Shown here piece by piece: positions 1 through 4,216 of a stretch of DNA of 6,880 nt (position 1 is its first letter; each line of letters opens with the position of its first letter). The position numbers and the translations under genes were made by a program. The stretch comes from Methanomicrobiales archaeon (lineage in GTDB: Archaea > Halobacteriota > Methanomicrobia > Methanomicrobiales > Methanospirillaceae): positions 1 to 6,880 of the forward strand of contig JAAZNH010000266.1 of assembly GCA_012798365.1 (NCBI GenBank). Reading direction: 5' to 3'. A model generated the notes under the pieces. The model was not told where the DNA came from. It worked only from the letters and a program-made list of their open reading frames with translations, and made no database searches.

Positions 1-212
1 ATGAGGGTCCCGGCAATGTCAACCGGAAGTTCTACCCATTCGATGGTGGGAATGAGCGTGCAGGTGCCGCGTTTCAGGACACTGTCAGATGCAGCGCGGA
101 GATCATACGACGCGGGCTGCTGGCATTCTTTCTGGTACGGTGAGATTACCAGATTTCCTGAACCGCGGTTCTCATCGAGCCGGCGGGCAAATTCCGATGC
201 TGATAAAATCAT
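1..212 (-). CDS. dcd: dCTP deaminase (or dCTP deaminase/dUTPase family), N-terminal part only
   Basis: Read on the minus strand from the ATG at 212-210, the frame stays open to the window edge and gives 70 residues. It begins MILSASEFARRLDE and contains LVISPYQKECQQPASYDLRA at residues 21-40, followed by a segment ending EWVELPVDIAGTL. The MILS start, the basic/acidic first helix, the PxSYDLR motif and the LPxDIAG segment are typical of dCTP deaminase, which converts dCTP to dUTP for dTMP synthesis in the cytoplasm. Some archaeal members also hydrolyse dUTP to dUMP. The catalytic region lies beyond the edge, so mono- and bifunctional forms cannot be told apart. No Shine-Dalgarno sequence is visible in the 20 bases before the ATG, while an AT-rich box lies 27-38 bases upstream. 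This suggests a leaderless or very short-leader mRNA. The gene is divergent from the tRNA-Arg gene. Family call is fairly sure; exact activity is not. Confidence 0.85.
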   Translation of the reverse strand, partial: MILSASEFARRLDENRGSGNLVISPYQKECQQPASYDLRAASDSVLKRGTCTLIPTIEWVELPVDIAGTL

Positions 213-238
213 TTTAGTAAGGTATCGGTAGAGAATGC

Positions 239-250
239 TTAATATCTTTT
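239..250. promoter_or_regulatory. AT-rich box, possible shared TATA element for tRNA-Arg (plus) and dcd (minus)
   Basis: TTAATATCTTTT reads as a box A-like element on both strands (AAAAGATATTAA on minus). Its near edge is about 20 bases, and its far edge 31 bases, before the first base of tRNA-Arg. On the other side it lies 27 bases before the dcd ATG. Archaeal TATA boxes centre about 26-30 bases before the transcription start. The spacing therefore fits the tRNA well and fits dcd if its mRNA is nearly leaderless. Placement is from sequence alone. No other AT-rich box is present in the 57-base spacer. Confidence 0.5.
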
Positions 251-269
251 GATGGTAAGAAGTTTGGAG

Positions 270-341
270 GGATCCATGGGGTAGAGGATATCCTCTTGGG
301 CTTCGAACCCAAGGACGCGGGTTCGATTCCCGCTGGGTCCG
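270..341 (+). tRNA. tRNA-Arg, anticodon UCG
   Basis: The sequence folds into a full cloverleaf. The acceptor stem GGATCCA (270-276) pairs with TGGGTCC (334-340), with one T-G wobble, and the discriminator is G341. The D arm has G18G19 followed by A20, the arginine identity base. The anticodon stem TTGGG/CCCAA (296-300, 308-312) closes the loop CTTCGAA, giving anticodon TCG at 303-305, which reads CGA codons. The variable loop is GGAC. The T stem GCGGG/CCCGC closes the loop TTCGATT. CCA is not encoded and must be added afterwards. There is no intron and the variable loop is short. The D stem has a G-U at 10-25 and a T-T at 13-22, both tolerated. Confidence 0.96.
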
Positions 342-349
342 TTTTTTTT
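342..349 (+). terminator. Oligo-T terminator of tRNA-Arg
   Basis: Eight consecutive T follow directly on the discriminator base, and a further T run begins at 353. Oligo-T stretches just after the mature 3' end are the usual intrinsic terminators of archaeal tRNA genes. No hairpin is needed. Confidence 0.8.
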
Positions 350-826
350 ACATTTTTTGGGGAAAAACAGTATTGGAAGTGATCCGGAACCGCGTTTCAC
401 CGGGGAGATGACGGGTGCCGTTGATTTTCCAAAAGAAATCGATTGAGATACTGGATTGGTAAAAGCCGGTCAGTAGTGGAGGGTGATGCAGTTCTTTCTT
501 GCGGACAGTTCCGATAGCATCGGCAGTACCGACGGGGGCCTTCGGGGGGGATTTGCCGGAAACCCCCTCTTTGATATCTAAGAAAACGGGCGGACAAAAA
601 TTGTACGGAAAGAAGCACTGATGACCACAATCGTACTCTATTATCGGAGGATTGAGGCTGGAACACTGTACGAGGAGGGGGGAACAGCAATCCGGCATCA
701 TGAGAGGACATCCGAGGGGATTTGTGCCATGAACGTGGTTCTATCGCTGATGGTGCGACATCATAACCAGAATGAGAATTGGGAAAAGAATATTTTTTCG
801 CGTACGTGCAAATTCATTCACTGGAC

Positions 827-846
827 TTTTTTTTAAAAAAAAAAAA
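827..846. terminator. T8/A12 homopolymer, possible bidirectional terminator
   Basis: Eight T (827-834) run straight into twelve A (835-846). Plus-strand transcripts meet T8 here and minus-strand transcripts meet T12. Archaeal RNA polymerase terminates on oligo-T of this length, so the tract would stop read-through from either side. It would separate the purine-rich left part of the intergenic region from the structured right part. No GC-rich stem abuts it. Confidence 0.45.
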
Positions 847-897
847 GATTCTGATTGATCCGGATCTCTTTTTGCGATCGGTATCTCGATTGCGATG

Positions 898-989
898 AAA
901 AACCGCAAGTCACCTGCGAGAGAGAAATCTGATCCGGACCATTATGGTCTTCCGCACATTGGCGGGTAATTATTCACAGTGCGGTTTTT
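898..989. repeat. 92-bp unit closed by a perfect 10-bp inverted repeat
   Basis: AAAAACCGCA (898-907) is the exact reverse complement of TGCGGTTTTT (980-989). Inside lie two further hairpins compatible with this outer stem. One is GACC-ATTAT-GGTC at 937-949 (the 13 bases are a perfect palindrome around T943). The other is CCGC/GCGG at 952-955 and 962-965. A competing stem CCGCAC/GTGCGG (952-957 with 979-984) would break the outer one. Each end finishes in T5 or more on the outgoing strand, so the unit could act as a terminator in either direction. No target-site duplication is visible next to the ends, so insertion of a MITE-like element is not supported. It lies 55 bases beyond the stop of the minus-strand membrane protein gene. 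Confidence 0.55.
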
Positions 990-990
990 T
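952..990 (+). terminator. Hairpin followed by T6, possible plus-strand terminator
   Basis: CCGCAC (952-957) pairs with GTGCGG (979-984) over six base pairs. Six T follow at 985-990. The 21-base loop is long and no plus-strand gene is visible upstream, so this could equally be just one alternative fold of the 898-989 unit. Confidence 0.3.
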
Positions 991-1028
991 CTGGGAAAAA
1001 ACTCAAAAGGTTGAGGTTATTCTAATTT

Positions 1029-1043
1029 AAAAAATTAAAAAAA
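1029..1043 (-). terminator. Oligo-T terminator of the repeat-domain membrane protein gene
   Basis: Read on the minus strand, T7, two A and T6 follow the TGA stop with no gap. This is a typical archaeal oligo-T terminator and probably ends the transcript that carries AMP phosphorylase and the membrane protein. Confidence 0.65.
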
Positions 1044-2435
1044 TCAGATTTCATCCCGTCTCAGGATATGCCGGTGTTTCCTCCCACCCAGAATCCGGAT
1101 TACCGCAAAGAGCAGGATAACAACTGCAGCGGCAACACCGATCATGGTGATGAGGCCCATGTCAAGGTTCTTCTCAAGCACAAGACTGGCAGAAGATGTG
1201 GCATTCCCCTGCATCACTTCATGCTGGACTGAAGCAGATGCATACCCTTCTTTTGATACAGAAATATTCAGCGGGGTATTGAATTTCACCTGGGTTACCA
1301 GCTGACCGCGTTCATCAGTAAGACCCTTGTCTGCACCGTTAATGGAGACAGATGCATTCGGGAGATTCTTTTGCTCCTTATCCGTAACGAAGATAGAGAG
1401 GGCTGCACTTTCAAACGAAAGGTCGAAATTGTAGTCTTCCGGCTGGGTGGTAACCACAATCATCCGGCTTGCCGGAAGATAGCCGGCTTTGCGGACTTCA
1501 ACCTGGTAAGACCCGGAGACCAGTGACGGGAAATTGCTCCGGCCATACTGGTTTGTGGTCCCGGTCAGGCTTCCATTGAAATAAATGTCCGCACCGGCCA
1601 GGGGCGATTTCTTCTCATCAAACACATAGATAAACGCACCGACAGCGGCCTTGCCGATCTCGACACCATAAATTGCATCAGCATCGGTAATTATCCGGGA
1701 TTCGGACAACGTCTGGTATCCGGTTTTCCGGATCTCGAACACATGCGTCTTTCCCCGGACAATCGGGGTAATCAGGATTCCACGGGAGTCGGTTTTTCCA
1801 GCCAGCGTTGAATCAACGTACACTTCCACATCGGAAAGCGGTTGTTTGGTTTCCTTATCCTTCACGGTGATTGAGAACCTGTTGCCGGATAACAACCAGT
1901 ACTGGACCTCCTTATTCTCCCCTTCAACATCGACAGTTTCAGAGCGGGGCTGGTAATTTGTTGCTTTGATATCAACAGAATAGATGTTATTGGATTTGAT
2001 GGCGAAGAGCGCTGCCCCGGCAGCATCGGTGAGTTTTCCTTCGGTGACATTCACCGCTGTGATGTTGACTTTTGCACCGGAAACCGGGCTGAGGGTATCT
2101 GAATCATACAGGTTGATCTTCAGCGTGAGGGTTTTCCTGGTCATGTTGACCCAGAGTGCAGTCACGTTCTTCCCAACCGTCTGCTCCCAGTCTTCATACC
2201 CGCTTCGTGATACCTGGATATGTTGATCGTTTGCACCGGAATGGGACAGGAATGCCTGGCCATTGTTATTGGTCTTTGCGTAATTTCCCCCGTTCACAAA
2301 CACCGTTGCCTGCGGCATTGTCGTATTATCAATACTGTCCCGCACGGTTATCAGCAGGTCCGTTGCCTGAGCTGCGCTGCACAGGAGGAGTATGCAGAGG
2401 ACAGCAAAAAGGAAACGAGAATTACGATTATACAT
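1044..2435 (-). CDS. Secreted, membrane-anchored protein with five Ig-like/PEGA-like (carboxypeptidase-regulatory-like) repeats
   Basis: The protein has 463 residues. Residues 1-24 form a signal peptide: basic start, hydrophobic core FLFAVLCILLLCS, likely cleavage after AAQA. Five beta-rich repeats of about 75-80 residues follow, at roughly 26-98, 102-180, 186-259, 264-338 and 345-419. Each has a start like I-x-V-x-D, a central P-x-x-x-A-x-V-x-V-N/D-G segment, a T-x-x-x-G turn, and an end like V-x-K/R-x-GY (RSGY, ATNY, KTGY, KAGY, KEGY). Residues 427-449 are a transmembrane helix, then a short basic tail (GRKHRHILRR). There are nine N-glycosylation sequons (N37, 90, 97, 124, 129, 287, 360, 390, 411). 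The expected topology is repeats outside, tail in the cytoplasm. The fold resembles carboxypeptidase-regulatory and PEGA domains, which commonly mediate surface binding or spacing. No catalytic domain is present and the partner is unknown. The gene starts 40 bases after the AMP phosphorylase stop, with a weak GAGGGCGA 12 bases ahead, so co-transcription is likely. Confidence 0.85.
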   Translation of the reverse strand: MYNRNSRFLFAVLCILLLCSAAQATDLLITVRDSIDNTTMPQATVFVNGGNYAKTNNNGQAFLSHSGANDQHIQVSRSGYEDWEQTVGKNVTALWVNMTRKTLTLKINLYDSDTLSPVSGAKVNITAVNVTEGKLTDAAGAALFAIKSNNIYSVDIKATNYQPRSETVDVEGENKEVQYWLLSGNRFSITVKDKETKQPLSDVEVYVDSTLAGKTDSRGILITPIVRGKTHVFEIRKTGYQTLSESRIITDADAIYGVEIGKAAVGAFIYVFDEKKSPLAGADIYFNGSLTGTTNQYGRSNFPSLVSGSYQVEVRKAGYLPASRMIVVTTQPEDYNFDLSFESAALSIFVTDKEQKNLPNASVSINGADKGLTDERGQLVTQVKFNTPLNISVSKEGYASASVQHEVMQGNATSSASLVLEKNLDMGLITMIGVAAAVVILLFAVIRILGGRKHRHILRRDEI

Positions 2436-2475
2436 GATAAATTATCGCCCTCTGCCCCTATATCAGCACATCGGT

Positions 2476-3999
2476 CTATATCTCGGTAACGGAAGGTACC
2501 CGGTCAAGAAGCATTCCTTCAACCAGGATCGGCATAAGCCGGCGACCTTCTTCAATGGCGTTCTGCAGCCTCCAGCTTCGGTCGGCATAGATCGTGAACA
2601 GGGGTTCACCTGCTTTCACGAGCTTTCCTTTCTTGGCGTGAAGCAGGATTCCAGCACCCCGGTCGGAAGGCGCTCCTGCAGTCCGTGCAAGCGAGATGAG
2701 TGAGCGGTTGTTCATCTCGATCACGTACCCGGACGATGGCGAGTTCACAACATACTGGTGTTCTCCAGGGACAATATCCGTGGATTTCACCGTGGGATCG
2801 CCGCCCTGGATCTCGATCATCTGCCGGAATTTTTCAAGCGCTTTACCTTTTACAAGGAGCTCGTGAGCGACAGAAACGCCACTCCCGCGGGGAGCTTTTC
2901 CGGCCATCTCCAGCGCAATCCCGGCCAGGGACAGGCTTTTCTGGATGAATGAATTGGGTTCAGATGCACCCTCAAGGACCCGCAGTGCTTCAATAACCTC
3001 GAGTTTCGGCCCGATGCTCCGACCGACAGGGATATCGCCATAGGTAAGAGCGCACTCAACTTTCATCCCGAGCCGTTCCCCAAGCTCGATAAACTCGCGG
3101 GCCATTTTTCTGCCATCCTGCATCGTGGCAACCTTCGTATGCTGCCCGACCGGGATGTCTATGACAACAAGGTTTGCACCAACAGCGAATTTTTTTGCCA
3201 TCACGCTTGCAAGCATCTGGCCGCGGGCATCGATCTTGAACGGATATTCCTGGACAATGATCTTATCATCGGCAGGAGCAATGTTGGTAGCCCCGCCCCA
3301 GACAATGCATCCCCCGATCTTCTCTGTCATCCGCTGGACCTCGCTTGCAGAAAACTCTACGAATGCAAGGACTTCCATAAGATCGGCCGTACCGCCGGCC
3401 CCGGTAATCGCACGCGAACTGGTCTTGGGAATCTTCAGTCCGCTTGCGGCAATGATAGGAACAACAAGGAATGATATCTTGTTACCCGGGACACCCCCGA
3501 TGGAATGCTTGTCGACAATCGGCCGTGAGGCAAACTTGATTTGCTCACCGGTTTCAACCATCGACCGGGTGAGGTATTCGATCTCATCCATGTCAAACGG
3601 ATTGATGTAAGATGCCGTGATAAAGGCCGTTAATTCTGCTGCTGAAATATCGTCACTCACAATGTCCTTGACAACGGTAAGTGTCTCCTCCTTGGAGAGT
3701 TTTCCGCCATCCATCTTTTTCTTGATGAAGTCCAGGGATGCAGGACGACCAGCTTCACGAACCTCGACACTTGCTTCATCCTCCAGGTGTAGGCGCTCGT
3801 TTGTTATCCGGTAAATTCCGACAGTCCCCGCCGGAATAATCGTTGAGGTTGTCTCAACCGCAGCTGCAACAGAGACACCGTTCTTTGAGTTGATAACCTG
3901 AATACGGTCACCATTCATTACACCAAAACTGCGAGCGTCCTGGCGGTTCAGCAATACCCCCCTTGTTGCGATATCCAGTATTTTTGCATTCAGTTTCAC
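2476..3999 (-). CDS. deoA: AMP phosphorylase (archaeal thymidine phosphorylase-like family)
   Basis: The 507-residue protein matches the roughly 500-residue archaeal AMP phosphorylases. These convert AMP and phosphate to adenine and ribose-1,5-bisphosphate, the first step of the route through ribose-1,5-bisphosphate isomerase and type III RuBisCO. Numbered from the GTG, the parts are: an N-terminal barrel-like domain specific to archaeal members (about 1-85, starting VKLNAKILDIATRG); the helical glycosyltransferase-3 N domain (about 89-152); a phosphate-binding loop KHSIGGVPGNK at 164-174; the thymidine-phosphorylase family signature TSSRAITGAGGTADLMEV at 193-210; and a C-terminal barrel-sandwich domain ending KAGEPLFTIYADRS (about 461-475). 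The frame stays open to an ATG at 4116, but that lies upstream of the TATA box. Homologues start at the VKLNAKIL-equivalent, and GAAGGTG sits five bases before the GTG, so I place the start at 3999. All core motifs look intact. Confidence 0.93.
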   Translation of the reverse strand: MKLNAKILDIATRGVLLNRQDARSFGVMNGDRIQVINSKNGVSVAAAVETTSTIIPAGTVGIYRITNERLHLEDEASVEVREAGRPASLDFIKKKMDGGKLSKEETLTVVKDIVSDDISAAELTAFITASYINPFDMDEIEYLTRSMVETGEQIKFASRPIVDKHSIGGVPGNKISFLVVPIIAASGLKIPKTSSRAITGAGGTADLMEVLAFVEFSASEVQRMTEKIGGCIVWGGATNIAPADDKIIVQEYPFKIDARGQMLASVMAKKFAVGANLVVIDIPVGQHTKVATMQDGRKMAREFIELGERLGMKVECALTYGDIPVGRSIGPKLEVIEALRVLEGASEPNSFIQKSLSLAGIALEMAGKAPRGSGVSVAHELLVKGKALEKFRQMIEIQGGDPTVKSTDIVPGEHQYVVNSPSSGYVIEMNNRSLISLARTAGAPSDRGAGILLHAKKGKLVKAGEPLFTIYADRSWRLQNAIEEGRRLMPILVEGMLLDRVPSVTEI

Positions 4000-4004
4000 G
4001 GTTA

Positions 4005-4011
4005 CACCTTC
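4005..4011 (-). promoter_or_regulatory. Ribosome binding site deciding the GTG start of AMP phosphorylase
   Basis: GAAGGTG on the minus strand, five bases before the GTG at 3999-3997, matches the core of the archaeal anti-Shine-Dalgarno complement (GGAGGTGATC). It supports the internal GTG rather than the ATG 39 codons further upstream. Confidence 0.7.
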
Positions 4012-4027
4012 ACGGATCACAAAGAAC

Positions 4028-4043
4028 ACATCCGGATGGATGT
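4028..4043 (-). promoter_or_regulatory. Small hairpin in the AMP phosphorylase mRNA leader
   Basis: ACATCC-ATCC-GGATGT forms a six-base-pair stem with a four-base loop. It lies about 28-44 bases before the GTG start and just downstream of the predicted transcription start. It does not cover the ribosome site. A role in mRNA stability or regulation is only a guess. Confidence 0.4.
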
Positions 4044-4070
4044 ATTTCCTATCTACGTTCACCACTCCCG

Positions 4071-4080
4071 AATATAAAAA
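4071..4080 (-). promoter_or_regulatory. TATA box (box A) for AMP phosphorylase and the downstream membrane protein
   Basis: TTTTTATATT on the minus strand is a good archaeal box A in otherwise mixed sequence. A start about 25 bases downstream would fall near 4050 and give a leader of about 50 bases to the GTG at 3999. No equally good box precedes the second gene, which favours one transcript. Confidence 0.7.
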
Positions 4081-4187
4081 GGTGGCACCCCGGATAAACG
4101 GGAATAGGAAAGACAATCTGTCGATATGCTACGATGAACCGGATGCGGCGATTGGAGAAGATGTGGTTACCCTATTGGTTTCGATTT

Positions 4188-4203
4188 AAAAAAAAAAGAA
4201 AAA
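4188..4203 (-). terminator. Oligo-T terminator of the surface protein gene
   Basis: On the minus strand T5-C-T10 follows the surface protein stop after 13 bases. The length and position are those of a strong archaeal oligo-T terminator. It separates this highly codon-biased gene from the AMP phosphorylase promoter about 110 bases further on. Confidence 0.75.
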
Positions 4204-4216
4204 TTTATGATTTAGT

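Larger units (their letters stand above)
350..1036. other. Intergenic region of about 690 bases without a convincing protein gene
   Basis: Open frames here are short, disagree with one another and show no recognisable motif. The best plus-strand candidate is 621-836, 71 codons from an ATG. It has mixed codon use with several CGA, AGG, CTA and GGG codons, no clear ribosome site and a low-complexity end in the T run, so I do not call it a gene. The left half (about 360-820) is purine-rich on the plus strand. It holds a small perfect hairpin CCGAT-AGC-ATCGG at 511-523 and a possible G5/C5 stem (546-550 with 563-567). The right half holds the T8/A12 tract and the inverted-repeat unit described separately. 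The word TGATCCGGA occurs at 380, 856 and 930. The region could encode an untranslated RNA, be a long 3' region of the flanking minus-strand gene, or be decayed DNA. I could not recognise SRP RNA, RNase P RNA or a clear C/D box pair. Confidence 0.5.

Noticed and set aside
1..231. Plus-strand 76-codon frame at the left edge
   Set aside because: It is the antisense shadow of the dCTP deaminase N-terminus, whose motifs are clear on the minus strand.
270..349. Integration (attachment) site at the tRNA-Arg 3' end
   Set aside because: tRNA genes are common integration targets, but no integrase gene or repeated copy of the tRNA 3' end is seen in the following sequence.
348..711. Two overlapping minus-strand frames of about 100-117 codons
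   Set aside because: They overlap each other in different frames, run through the T runs after the tRNA, are Pro/Cys/Phe-rich without family features, and have no promoter or ribosome site.
621..836. Possible 71-codon plus-strand small gene
   Set aside because: No recognisable motif, no clear ribosome site, codon use unlike the neighbours, and an end that simply runs into the T8 tract.
898..989. MITE-like mobile element with 10-bp terminal inverted repeats
   Set aside because: Flanking bases show no target-site duplication and no second copy is present in the window, so a structured RNA or terminator explains the inverted repeat equally well.
3125..3610. 161-codon plus-strand frame opposite AMP phosphorylase
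   Set aside because: Antisense to the catalytic core motifs of a clearly intact gene; no support of its own.
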